A stretch of DNA of 64,000 nt. It comes from Pantoea sp. BAV 3049. GTDB lineage: Bacteria > Pseudomonadota > Gammaproteobacteria > Enterobacterales > Enterobacteriaceae. The stretch covers positions 2,439,561 to 2,503,560 of the forward strand of contig NZ_WHOY01000031.1 in the NCBI RefSeq assembly GCF_009765445.1, written 5' to 3'. The notes below the pieces were generated by a model. It saw nothing but the letters and a program-made list of their open reading frames with translations, had not been told where the DNA came from and searched no databases. Shown piece by piece: positions 55,402-64,000 of this stretch (its first letter is position 1; every line of letters starts with the position of its first letter). Made by a program: the position numbers and the translations under genes.

Positions 55402-55800
55402 ATGGCTGACTGGTACAGCCCCGTTAAAATGCTTCATCTGCTGACCGTCACCGTAACCGCGCTGATGTTTGTGCTGCGCTTCTACTGGTTGCAGACTGGT
55501 TCGGTGATGCTTCAGCGTCGCTGGGTGCGCATTGTGCCGCATCTCAATGACACGTTGCTGTTACTTTCCGGTATCCTGTTGGTGGCAATAACCCATTTTT
55601 ATCCGTTCTCCCCGCAGGGAGCATGGCTGACTGAGAAGTTGTTTGGCGTTATTATCTATATTGCGCTTGGGTTTATCGCACTGGGGCGCAGGCCACGGGC
55701 CCAAAAAATCCGGTGGATTGCCTTTATTGTGGCGGTCGCCGTGCTGGGGGTGATTTATCATCTGGCTACCACCAAAATGCCATTGTTGGGGAATGTATGA
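55402..55800 (+). CDS. sirB2: SirB2-family membrane protein
   Basis: 132 residues with four predicted membrane helices; the start MADWYSPVKMLHLLTVTVTA is typical of YchQ/SirB2. GGGAGAA precedes the ATG. Function unknown; the Salmonella name derives from an old link with virulence regulation. Its stop overlaps the sirB1 start. Confidence 0.92.
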   Translation: MADWYSPVKMLHLLTVTVTALMFVLRFYWLQTGSVMLQRRWVRIVPHLNDTLLLLSGILLVAITHFYPFSPQGAWLTEKLFGVIIYIALGFIALGRRPRAQKIRWIAFIVAVAVLGVIYHLATTKMPLLGNV

Positions 55801-56606
55801 CGTCGATAGCAAATGTAGATCTCACAGTGACGCCACTGTGCGAGGCGGTGATGGCAGCGACACAAACCATCCGCCCCGATTTCCCTGCTGAAGACGTGAA
55901 GAAGCAGCTGGAGGCGCTGGTGGCTGAAGCCCGCGCCACAATTCCGCAGCAGCTGGCACAGGATCTGCAGCTCGAAAAACTGATAGAGCTGTTCTGGAAG
56001 CAGTGGGGCTTTGGCGGCGCAAGCGGCGTTTACCGCCTCTCTGATACCCTGTGGCTGGATAACGTACTGAAAACGCGGCAGGGTACCGCCGTGTCGCTCG
56101 GCATCATTTTCCTGCACATTGCCGGGCAGCTGTCGCTACCGCTGATGCCGGTGATATTTCCGACGCAGCTGATACTGAGAGCCGACTGGGTTGATGAGGA
56201 GATGTGGCTGATCAATCCTTTCAACGGCGACACGCTGGATGAACACACGCTGGAAGTGTGGCTGAAAGGCAACATCGGCCCGGTTGCCGAACTGTATGAC
56301 GACGATTTGCAGGAAGCGGAACCGCAGCTGGTTCTGAACAAAATGCTCGATACGCTGAAGTCTGCACTGATGGAAGAGAAGCAGATGGAGCTGGCGCTGC
56401 AGGTCAGCCAGGTGCTGGTGAATATGGATCCGGAAGATCCGTACGAGATCCGCGACCGTGGTCTGATCTTCGCCCAGCTGGACTGCGAGCACGTTGCGCT
56501 GAGCGACCTGACCTATTTCGTTGAGCAGTGTCCGGAAGACCCGGTCAGCGAAATGATTAAGCTGCAAATTCATTCGATTGAACAGAAACAGATCACCCTG
56601 CACTAA
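55797..56606 (+). CDS. sirB1: SirB1 family protein (transglutaminase-like + TPR)
   Basis: 269 residues from ATG 55797, inside the last codon of sirB2; a longer reading would overlap sirB2 by 88 nt. Transglutaminase-like N-terminal domain (LWLDNVLKTRQGTAVSLGII) and C-terminal tetratricopeptide-like helices (ALQVSQVLVNMDPEDPYEIR). Conserved enterobacterial YchA; biochemical role unknown. Confidence 0.92.
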   Translation: MTSIANVDLTVTPLCEAVMAATQTIRPDFPAEDVKKQLEALVAEARATIPQQLAQDLQLEKLIELFWKQWGFGGASGVYRLSDTLWLDNVLKTRQGTAVSLGIIFLHIAGQLSLPLMPVIFPTQLILRADWVDEEMWLINPFNGDTLDEHTLEVWLKGNIGPVAELYDDDLQEAEPQLVLNKMLDTLKSALMEEKQMELALQVSQVLVNMDPEDPYEIRDRGLIFAQLDCEHVALSDLTYFVEQCPEDPVSEMIKLQIHSIEQKQITLH

Positions 56607-56612
56607 ATATAA

Positions 56613-57476
<864 letters not shown>

Positions 57477-57486
57477 TGAAGCTGGA

Positions 57487-57513
57487 GGCTGGCCAGAGTG
57501 CCGGCCTTTTTTT
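57487..57513 (+). terminator. Intrinsic terminator of the hemA-kdsA operon
   Basis: GGCTGGC-CAGAGT-GCCGGCC followed by seven T, 11 nt after the kdsA stop. Confidence 0.92.
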
Positions 57514-57528
57514 ACAAGGAGTCCACTG

Positions 57529-57942
57529 ATGAAGAAAACAGGCGTGCTGATTGCCACAGCCATGCTGCTGGCAGGCTGCAGTACCGGAGCAGAGAAAGGG
57601 CCCCATAATTTGCTGACCGATCGCAGCTTTGTGCTGAAGACCGTTGATGGTCAGGCGGTTAGCCCTCCGGCAGGCATGAAGCCAGGGATTAATTTTGCCC
57701 GGGATATGCGGGTCAGTGGCGTGATGTGCAACCGCTTCTTTGGTCAGGGCAAACTGGAGCACGGCGTGCTCAGCGTGCCGCACCTGGCTTCCACACGGAT
57801 GCTGTGCATCGATCCCAAGCTGAACGAGTGGGAAACCACCATCGGCAAAATGCTGACGGCGGGTGCCAGGCTGAAACTCGATCAGCAAACGCTGACGCTG
57901 AGTGGTTCAGGCCATACTCTGGTTTACATCGCGGATAATTAA
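57529..57942 (+). CDS. hslJ: HslJ/META-domain lipoprotein
   Basis: 137 residues with a lipoprotein signal (lipobox L14-A-G-C17) and a META/HslJ domain: LLTDRSFVLKTVDGQAV, VSGVMCNRFFGQGKLEHGVL and STRMLCIDPKLNEWE, with a Cys pair. HslJ is a heat-inducible outer-membrane lipoprotein linked to novobiocin tolerance. AAGGAG precedes the ATG. Confidence 0.88.
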   Translation: MKKTGVLIATAMLLAGCSTGAEKGPHNLLTDRSFVLKTVDGQAVSPPAGMKPGINFARDMRVSGVMCNRFFGQGKLEHGVLSVPHLASTRMLCIDPKLNEWETTIGKMLTAGARLKLDQQTLTLSGSGHTLVYIADN

Positions 57943-57962
57943 TTCAGGGAAGCAGAAACAGA

Positions 57963-58010
57963 ACGGCCCCGGTAAAGAGCGCAGTGCTTTTCACCGGGGC
58001 CGTTTTTTTT
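57963..58010 (+). terminator. Intrinsic terminator of hslJ
   Basis: Perfect 11-bp stem ACGGCCCCGGT / ACCGGGGCCGT enclosing a 19-nt loop, ending in eight T. Confidence 0.92.
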
Positions 58011-58042
58011 GCGGCAGACAACCTCAGGTTGCAGCCCGCAGG

Positions 58043-59140
58043 TTAGAGCATGATGGTAATCAGATAACCGGCAAACAGTGCCAGGTGTGCTGCGCCATTC
58101 AGCACGTTAGTCCTTCCGGTGGAGAACGACACCTGGCACAGCAGCAGGGCGGCCAGCATCAGCACCATCTGCGGTGGCTCAAGGCCGAAGATCAGCTGCT
58201 GCCCGGTCAGGGTGGCGATAATGGTCACCGCCGGAACGGTCAATGAAATGGTCGCCAGCACCGAACCAAAGAACAGGTTCATCGCGCGCTGCACCTGATT
58301 AGCCAGCACCGCTTTAATTGCCCCCAGCCCTTCCGGGGAGAGGATCAGCAGCGCCACCAGGAAGCCAACAAAACCTTCCGGAGCGTTCAGACGGGTCAGC
58401 AGCGACTCCAGCGGCGTGGCATCCGTTTTGGTCACGGCGATCACGGCAACCAGATGCACAATCAGCCAGATGGTGTGCCAGGTGCTGGAGTGCGCAGAAG
58501 GCTTGCCATGATGCGGGTCGCCGTCGTCGCCCTCATCTTCATGCTCGTAGACAAACAGGTTCTGGTGCGTTTTGGTCTGGATCAGCAGGAACACGCCGTA
58601 CATGGCGGCGGAGATCCCGGAAATCATCAGTGCCTGAGTGACGCTGAAGTTGCCACCCGGCAGAGCGTTAGGGAACACCAGCACCAGAATACCTAGCGGG
58701 AACAGGGCAATCAGATACTGTTTCACCCCGGCCAGGTTAACAAACTGGGTGGCAAATTTCCGGCCGCCCAGCAGCAGGGCAAAGCCCACCAGGCCACAGG
58801 TGACAATCATAATGATGGAGTACAGCGTATCGCGCATCAGCGCCGGAGCCGCATCGCCGGTAGCCATCAGCGCGGAGATCAGGCTGACTTCAAGGATCAC
58901 TACCGACAGGCTGAGGATCAGTGAACCGTAAGGCTCGCCCAGACGGTGTGCCAGTACGTCAGCATGACGTACCACGCTAAAGGCGCTGCTGAGGATCGCG
59001 ACCAGCGCCATCAGGTTAATGGCGACGATGACCGGCATCGATGAGGAGTGTCCAAAGAAGCTCAAAATAATCAGAGTCGCGACCGGGAGAAGCAGGGTTG
59101 TCTCTTTATGGCGTGTTTTAACGCTTTCTTGCGCAGTCAT
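58043..59140 (-). CDS. chaA: Sodium-potassium/proton (Ca2+/H+) antiporter ChaA
   Basis: 365 residues from ATG 59140; ten additional in-frame codons upstream are disfavoured by the known N-terminus. Eleven membrane segments of the CaCA family with the two alpha-repeats (VVILEVSLISALMATGD and ILSPEGLGAIKAVLANQVQR) and an acidic/His loop EHEDEGDDGDPHHGKPSAHS. Exchanges Na+, K+ or Ca2+ for H+. Divergent from chaBC, as in E. coli. Confidence 0.95.
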   Translation of the reverse strand: MTAQESVKTRHKETTLLLPVATLIILSFFGHSSSMPVIVAINLMALVAILSSAFSVVRHADVLAHRLGEPYGSLILSLSVVILEVSLISALMATGDAAPALMRDTLYSIIMIVTCGLVGFALLLGGRKFATQFVNLAGVKQYLIALFPLGILVLVFPNALPGGNFSVTQALMISGISAAMYGVFLLIQTKTHQNLFVYEHEDEGDDGDPHHGKPSAHSSTWHTIWLIVHLVAVIAVTKTDATPLESLLTRLNAPEGFVGFLVALLILSPEGLGAIKAVLANQVQRAMNLFFGSVLATISLTVPAVTIIATLTGQQLIFGLEPPQMVLMLAALLLCQVSFSTGRTNVLNGAAHLALFAGYLITIML

Positions 59141-59541
59141 AGGCGTCGTTTTCCTTAAGTCTGTCAACACCGGGCCTGACGTTAAGTGTTGATCGCAGGC
59201 GGGAATATTATCATTTATTTTAACTGGTTATATTACAAGCGGCTGCAGTTTAACGGCTGACGAATTAAAAATGTGAATGTTTACATTATTTTACGGTTAG
59301 GAGTGATTTTAAATATCACTTGCGGGTAAGTATGGGTGTTTAACCTATCTCTATGAAAAAAAGTGATTAATTTCACCTTGGTTAAATAAAATATGGTTAT
59401 TTAAAGGGGTGAAATGGTACTTAAAACAAAGGAAAAAAGTATTCCTGACCTTTTTTTCTATTGAAGTGCCGTAAAGGGTCAGGTAGCAATAAAAAGTTTT
59501 CTCTGCCAGGCTTAAACTGTCCCTTTGAAAGGAGATTTATG
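59141..59541. other. 401-nt AT-rich control region, chaA / chaB
   Basis: No gene. Contains the inverted repeat AGTGAT-N7-ATCACT (59302-59320), a possible operator, and long A/T stretches. Both promoters must lie here. Confidence 0.5.
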
Positions 59542-59772
59542 ATGCCTTACAGTTCCAGAACATCTCTTCCCGACAGCGTAAAACATGTTCTCCCCGTTCA
59601 TGCGCAGGACATCTACCGGCAGGCTTTCAATAGCGCCTGGGATGAGTATAGAGAGAAAAAGGATCGCCATGGCGATGAATCACGAGAAGAAGTTGCTCAT
59701 AAAGTTGCCTGGTCTGCGGTTAAGCACCAGTACCAGAAAGGCGATGATGATAAGTGGCATAAAAAAAACTGA
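59542..59772 (+). CDS. chaB: ChaB, putative cation transport regulator
   Basis: 76 residues from the second of two tandem ATGs (GGAG 7 nt upstream). MPYSSRTSLPDSVKHVLPVH and HKVAWSAVKHQYQKGDDDKW match E. coli ChaB residue for residue in most places. Small, charged, cytoplasmic; proposed to modulate ChaA but unproven. Confidence 0.95.
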   Translation: MPYSSRTSLPDSVKHVLPVHAQDIYRQAFNSAWDEYREKKDRHGDESREEVAHKVAWSAVKHQYQKGDDDKWHKKN

Positions 59773-60124
59773 GTCAGGCAGGGCGATCCGTTCGCCCTGA
59801 ACGTTTCCACAACTCTCAACCCGACCTCATCACTCCGGATTCACAACCTGACCCCACAGGATTTTCTGTGGTTTACCCTCTGCATCTCACAATATCGCGA
59901 TTTCCCAGAACACTTTCTCCCTTGCCGCTTAAGTTTTGCGTGGCTTTGCCGATTATTGAGTTAACTAAAATTTTTTCTTTTGTGATGCGCTTCAAACTTG
60001 ATTGCACGGCCTTAAATGGCATAAGGTCATTGTTAGCAGTGAAATCATGAATTTTTTAATAATTTACATCCAGGGATAGTGGGTTCAGCAGTAACAGGGA
60101 GTGCGCAGTGGCTGGAGGGGTTCT
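59773..60124 (+). other. 352-nt region between chaB and chaC
   Basis: Begins with hairpin CAGGGCGA-TCCGT-TCGCCCTG (59779-59799), a possible terminator without a T-run. The rest is AT-rich with no supported gene; it presumably contains the chaC promoter. Confidence 0.5.
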
Positions 60125-60802
60125 GTGTTAACAAGAGATTTCCTGAAAAAAGCGGATTGCAGCACGGCTTTTGGCGCTATCGAGGAATCGCTGTTATGGA
60201 CCTGTGAGCAGCGTGCAGCCTCGCTGGCAGCCACTCTGGCCTGTCGTCCGGACCACAGTCCGGTATGGATTTTCGGCTACGGTTCACTGATGTGGAACCC
60301 GGTGTTTGAATCCGACGAGGTTGCCGAAGGCATATTGCAGGGCTGGCATCGCGCGTTTTGCCTGCGGCTGACCGCGGGGCGCGGAACGGCGATGCAGCCG
60401 GGCAGGATGCTGGCGCTGAAAGAGGGCGGCGCAACCACCGGGCTGGCATTTTGCCTGCCGGAAGAGAAGCTGCACGAAGAGCTGGAACTGTTGTGGAAGC
60501 GTGAAATGGTAACCGGCTGCTATCTGCCAACCTGGTGCGAGCTGTCACTGACCGATGGCCGTAAAGTCACGGCATTGGCGTTTGTTATGGATCCGCGCCA
60601 CGCGCTCTACGAGGCTGATTCCTGCCCGAAAACCATCGCGCCGCTGATTGCTCAGGCGAGCGGTCCCCTGGGCACCAATGCTCAGTATCTTTTCTCGATG
60701 GAGCAGGCGTTGCAGAAGCGGGGCTTGTATGATGACTGCCTGACCGATTTGGTACAGCGCGTCCGTGAGCTCACGCAGTATCATAACGGGATGGCGGGGT
60801 AA
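60125..60802 (+). CDS. chaC: Glutathione-specific gamma-glutamylcyclotransferase ChaC
   Basis: 225 residues from GTG 60125, with GGAGGGG 5 nt upstream and a start (VLTRDFLKKADCSTAFGAIE) matching E. coli ChaC. Substrate loop WIFGYGSLMWNP, catalytic Glu in WKREMVTGCYLP, and MDPRHALYEAD. Cleaves glutathione to 5-oxoproline and Cys-Gly. The 5-oxoproline product is the substrate of the PxpABC enzyme encoded elsewhere in this window. Confidence 0.95.
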   Translation: MLTRDFLKKADCSTAFGAIEESLLWTCEQRAASLAATLACRPDHSPVWIFGYGSLMWNPVFESDEVAEGILQGWHRAFCLRLTAGRGTAMQPGRMLALKEGGATTGLAFCLPEEKLHEELELLWKREMVTGCYLPTWCELSLTDGRKVTALAFVMDPRHALYEADSCPKTIAPLIAQASGPLGTNAQYLFSMEQALQKRGLYDDCLTDLVQRVRELTQYHNGMAG

Positions 60803-60808
60803 GCCCGC

Positions 60809-60830
60809 TCAGCCCGGAAGTCCGGGCTGA
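60809..60830. terminator. Hairpin between convergent chaC and ppkA
   Basis: TCAGCCCGGA-AG-TCCGGGCTGA; no T-run, so probably a weak or bidirectional terminator. Confidence 0.5.
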
Positions 60831-60842
60831 TGTCAGTTCGCG

Positions 60843-62276
60843 TCAGCCCGGGTTAATCAGCCAGGTTCCCACCCGGTTAATTTCCAGCTGCTGGCTGTGC
60901 ACCGCGGTGCCAGTCTGCACTTCGATTTTGTAACTTCCCGCCGCAAGATTCAGCGAGGCATAACCGCTGTTATTCGGCTTCACATCCACCGGCTTGCCGT
61001 TCAGCGTCACTTTCTGACTGTTATCCAGCTTGAGGTAGACCGTTGCCATCATTGGACTTGCGGCGACGGCTGGTGAGGTTGCGCTGGTTGCCGGAGCAGT
61101 GGTGCCAGCCACGGCGGGCCGATCGGTGCTGGCTGGCGTGTCATCACGATTCAGCAGGACCACCACGGCGATCACCGCCAGCAGAGCAACGCCGCTGAGG
61201 ATCGCCAGCGGTTTTGACAGTTTTCGCACTGGCTGAAGGAGAACCGATTCTGCTGCTCCGGCACCCGGATTGAAGGCAAGCACTACGGGCTCTTGCACCG
61301 GCTCCGGTTCTGGCAACAACGGCTCAGGCGTTTCTTCAGCCACATGCGTGACGTTAGTGACCAGCTGCTCAACGCTGCTCACCGGCAGTTCAATCAGTGC
61401 GGCCAGCTCATCAATGCTTTGCGGCCGGTTCTCAGGCTTCATCGCCAGTGAACGGTCAATGGCATTGAGCAGCGACAGCGAGAAGCCTTCCGGCCGCAGC
61501 GTGGTCAGCGGCTCGTAGCGATCTTCAATGCAGCGCACCACGCTGACCGGCGGTGGATTACCGGTAACCAGCGTGTGCAGCACGGCTCCCAGCGCGTAGA
61601 TGTCGGTCCATGGCCCCTGGTCAATGTCACTCTCTTCGCTGTACTGTTCAATTGGCGCATAGCCGGGTTTCAGCATGATCTCCGTTTCATCGGAGAGATT
61701 GCCAATCTCCTTGCGTGCGGAGCCAAAGTCCAGCAGCACCGGCAGCTGATTTTCCTGGATCTGAATATTGTCCAGTGAGATATCACGGTGCAGGTAACCG
61801 GCACGATGAATGGTGTCAATGGCCCCGAACAACGGCGGCAACAGTTGCCGGATCCAGGCGTCGGTCAGCGTCTCCGGGCTACCCAGTTGCCACTCTTTCA
61901 GCGTCATGCCGCTGTAGTAGAGCGTACCCATGTAGGCAGTGCCGTTCTCTTCCCAGAAGCGCAGCACGTGCAGCAGCCCCGGATGGTTAAACCGCGCCAG
62001 AAGACGGGCTTCCTGGATAAAACTGTTCAGGCCAGCCGCAAACAGCTTCTGGTACCGTTCGCCGCGCAGGACGATTGCCAGATCCTCATCGCGGGCGGCC
62101 AGCGAAATGGGCAGGTACTCTTTGATTGCAATGGTGCGCTCAAGCAGGTGGTCCCAGGCGCGATAAACAATCCCGAAACCGCCACCGCCAATCACTTCCT
62201 TAATCTCAAACTCGTTAAAACGGTGTCCAGCCGGAAGGGCGTTGGGCACGTTTTTCGCATTCTCGTTTGCCGACAT
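60843..62276 (-). CDS. ppkA: Type VI secretion-associated Ser/Thr protein kinase (PpkA/Stk type)
   Basis: 477 residues from ATG 62276 (GTG three codons upstream is an alternative). Hanks-type kinase domain: glycine loop GGGGFG 30-35, K52 (IAIKEYL), HRD 163-165 (YLHRDISLDN) and DFG 183-185, all intact. Proline/acidic linker, one membrane helix (PLAILSGVALLAVIAVVVLL), then a periplasmic PEGA-like domain (VYLKLDNSQKVTLNGKPVDV). PpkA phosphorylates Fha-type proteins to switch T6SS on. Grouped with a periplasmic protein and the cognate phosphatase. Confidence 0.88.
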   Translation of the reverse strand: MSANENAKNVPNALPAGHRFNEFEIKEVIGGGGFGIVYRAWDHLLERTIAIKEYLPISLAARDEDLAIVLRGERYQKLFAAGLNSFIQEARLLARFNHPGLLHVLRFWEENGTAYMGTLYYSGMTLKEWQLGSPETLTDAWIRQLLPPLFGAIDTIHRAGYLHRDISLDNIQIQENQLPVLLDFGSARKEIGNLSDETEIMLKPGYAPIEQYSEESDIDQGPWTDIYALGAVLHTLVTGNPPPVSVVRCIEDRYEPLTTLRPEGFSLSLLNAIDRSLAMKPENRPQSIDELAALIELPVSSVEQLVTNVTHVAEETPEPLLPEPEPVQEPVVLAFNPGAGAAESVLLQPVRKLSKPLAILSGVALLAVIAVVVLLNRDDTPASTDRPAVAGTTAPATSATSPAVAASPMMATVYLKLDNSQKVTLNGKPVDVKPNNSGYASLNLAAGSYKIEVQTGTAVHSQQLEINRVGTWLINPG

Positions 62277-62328
62277 AGTAAACACTCTCTCAGTGCTAAC
62301 GTCCTGTTATCCCCGGGGACTGTCCGGA

Positions 62329-63279
62329 TTAGTTAACGGTGCGCCAGGCGCCAATAGCCGGGTCGGCCAGGTCTGCATGCAGGTCATCAACCAGCAGCAC
62401 ATTAATTTTCACTTGTTGATCCACCACGGACCCCCAGGCTTTACGCAGGGTATCCACACGGGCTTTCAGCGCATCCGCATCAGCGGCACGATCCTTGTCC
62501 ATCTTCACCAGCAGCGCCCCGTCAAAGGACCAGACGTGCAGAGCAGGATTAAAGGTCAGCAGCAGCCAGCTGTCCGGCGCGTCTTTTTTGCTGACCACCA
62601 GTCGCTGATTGTTGGCTGCCACGATATCAAGTTCTCCGCTGGCCGGGTGGACGTTACGTAGCGGGAAGCCTTCGTAAAATTGCACTGGCACCGGCTGGGT
62701 TTTGCCGTTAGCGGAGAGCGTGAGTTCGCTTTTGCCTTCCAGCCAGCCTTCGGTTGAGCAGGAGAGATCCTTGCCGTCCGGAATAAACAGCGACTGGCCT
62801 TCTTCATCCCACCAGGTGCGGAAATGGCAGCCGCCCGGCAGATCGAAATGCTGCAGCGGGGCGCTATTGGCGGGCTGGGAAAGATCCAGCGGCTCGGCGT
62901 TGCTGGCCGTGGCCGTGGACGTCGCGTCAGCAATCACAATCGGCCGCCAGTTCTGCTCTTTGGCCGCAGTGCCGGTAGCCAGCACCGAACCGGTATCGTT
63001 AGTCATCTGCCAGGGCAACTCGACAAGTTTGCTGCACTGATTCTGTAACAGCGTGCCGACGCGGGGCAGGAAACTGGTCAGCACGCTGGACTCTTTGCTC
63101 TTTCCGGAGACGATACGTAAATGGATATTTTCCTGGCACCAGTCCTGTGGCGCATTACTCTCAACGTTGTCGATAAACACTTCCAGCGCCAGGCTGGGGG
63201 AGTAAACCACGCGATAATCCTCCGCCTGTGCGGCGGTCGCTATCAACAATGTGGCAGTGGCTGGCAACCAATATTTCAT
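62329..63279 (-). CDS. Periplasmic protein of the type VI kinase/phosphatase locus
   Basis: 316 residues from ATG 63279, chosen because it begins a clean signal peptide (MKYWLPATATLLIATAAQA, then EDY) with AAGGA upstream; the frame continues 54 codons further without signal or ribosome site. No family recognised. Several Cys (QDWCQENI, LLQNQCSK, PGGCHF, LSCSTEG) suggest disulphides. Placed between ppkA and pppA, it may sense or transmit an envelope signal to the periplasmic domain of PpkA (inference). Confidence 0.7.
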   Translation of the reverse strand: MKYWLPATATLLIATAAQAEDYRVVYSPSLALEVFIDNVESNAPQDWCQENIHLRIVSGKSKESSVLTSFLPRVGTLLQNQCSKLVELPWQMTNDTGSVLATGTAAKEQNWRPIVIADATSTATASNAEPLDLSQPANSAPLQHFDLPGGCHFRTWWDEEGQSLFIPDGKDLSCSTEGWLEGKSELTLSANGKTQPVPVQFYEGFPLRNVHPASGELDIVAANNQRLVVSKKDAPDSWLLLTFNPALHVWSFDGALLVKMDKDRAADADALKARVDTLRKAWGSVVDQQVKINVLLVDDLHADLADPAIGAWRTVN

Positions 63280-63293
63280 AGCGTTCCTTGGTG

Positions 63294-64000
63294 TTAATCC
63301 CGCGGCGGTAAAAAGCGAGCAGAGTCCGCCATCGATTGTAATAGGGTGGTTTCCTGAGGCGAGCCGATCCAAATCGCCACCGCGCTCAAATTGTCTTTTT
63401 TGTCGCTGCGGTTTATGGCTTTTTGCATCAGAGCCAGCCACTCTTCAGGGGAGTTCACCATGCGCAACGCCTGTTCCATCTCTTCCGGCGTCAGGCTGCA
63501 CCAGAAGCCATCGGTACAGACCAGAAAAGCATCGCCATCTTCCAGTGGCAACACAGTGCTGTAACTGACCGGCTGTGGACCATCCGCGCCGAGCGCATTA
63601 TAGAGTAAATTACTGTTAATTCCGGCATTATCAACACCAGCATCCTTTAACTGCTGTGCCAGGCTGTGGTCGCGGGTCACCGAGTGGATATACCCCCGGC
63701 GGAAGTGATAAATGCGGCTGTCACCAGCGTGGGCCCACCATGAGCGCTGTAAATCACGGTCAATAAACAGCGCCGCAAGGGTGGTGCTCATCTGCTCAAA
63801 ATTCAGAATATTCCTTTGTGCCTGACGCACCGCCAGGTCGGCGTTTTCGACCCAGCGCACTGTATCATCGGGATTCATTGCTGAATCATGGACCAGCTCG
63901 GCCAGTAAAGCGTCTCTGGCGACCCTGGCGGCAATTTCTCCGCCTGCCGTGCCGGCCACACCGTCACAGACCAGGAAACAGGCACTGTGTTCGCCCAGCA
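63294..64000 (-). CDS. pppA: PP2C-type protein phosphatase (PppA), partial at window edge
   Basis: The reading frame stays open from 63294 to the window end; the N-terminus lies beyond 64000. The first visible residues, CFLVCDGVAGTAGGEIA, carry the PP2C metal motif (DGVxG), followed by WWAHAGDSRIYHFRRG, FLVCTDGFWCSL and DKKDNLSAVAIWIG, so motifs for the Mn/Mg centre are present. PppA reverses PpkA phosphorylation in T6SS control. AUG-like GTG codons inside are not the true start. Confidence 0.87.
   Translation of the reverse strand, partial: LGEHSACFLVCDGVAGTAGGEIAARVARDALLAELVHDSAMNPDDTVRWVENADLAVRQAQRNILNFEQMSTTLAALFIDRDLQRSWWAHAGDSRIYHFRRGYIHSVTRDHSLAQQLKDAGVDNAGINSNLLYNALGADGPQPVSYSTVLPLEDGDAFLVCTDGFWCSLTPEEMEQALRMVNSPEEWLALMQKAINRSDKKDNLSAVAIWIGSPQETTLLQSMADSARFLPPRD

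Overview
The window reads as chromosome of a plant-associated gammaproteobacterium of the Erwiniaceae (Erwinia/Pantoea type). This is inferred from the enterobacterial order ychF - pth - ychH - prs - ispE - lolB - hemA - prfA - prmC - sirB2 - sirB1 - kdsA - chaA - chaB - chaC on the right, the protein sequences, a type III effector/chaperone pair behind an hrp-box-like promoter, and type VI secretion genes at both ends. No rRNA, tRNA, CRISPR array or intact insertion sequence was seen.

Layout. 0.2-1.3 kb: a VasL/ImpA-N type VI protein. 1.4-6.3 kb: a DASS dicarboxylate carrier divergent from a three-domain soluble NADH:fumarate-reductase-type flavoprotein. 6.4-7.3 kb: a small AT-rich insert with a RelE-like toxin gene broken at a G8 tract and translationally coupled to a Shedu-like (DUF4263) nuclease. 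7.4-9.2 kb: an NDH-2-like flavoprotein divergent from an Rrf2 Fe-S regulator. 9.4-14.8 kb: gap, a GlxA-type regulator, a ketopantoate-reductase-like gene, a 2-oxoglutarate-semialdehyde dehydrogenase and an IclR regulator. These face a DapA-family enzyme and two MFS carriers (15.3-19.0 kb), together a sugar-acid-type catabolic locus.

19.2-31 kb is the most coherent accessory block. It holds an aminotransferase, an M20 carbamoylase/amidohydrolase, a SIS isomerase bracketed by a 20-bp direct repeat, a GntR/FadR-type regulator, a DUF1989 - ABC importer - ureohydrolase operon, a 2-hydroxyacid dehydrogenase and 5-oxoprolinase pxpA/pxpBC. Its separated transcription units share near-identical inverted-repeat operators (about GCATAC-N5-GTATGC), so it looks like one GntR regulon for an unassigned guanidino/ureido/lactam nitrogen compound. 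31.2-33.3 kb carries mesX-mesD, the folate-independent methionine synthase. 33.8-41.2 kb is a second self-contained operon: GntR, class I amidotransferase, PotD-like binding protein, an M24-fold protein that has lost four of five metal ligands, a fused PotB-PotC permease, a PotA-like ATPase and a DapA-family enzyme.

41.4-62 kb is largely core genome, but a block has entered between ychF and pth: a SulP transporter with a possible leader peptide, a degenerate YdiV-like EAL protein behind a 14-bp inverted repeat, a class I type III chaperone, and an effector with a Cys-His-Asp triad and 13-residue RRQS repeats. A GGDEF protein sits between ychH and prs. The right edge carries a type VI kinase/phosphatase pair (PpkA/PppA) flanking a periplasmic protein; pppA runs off the window. 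Products are inferred from recognisable motifs and family knowledge; no database search was possible.
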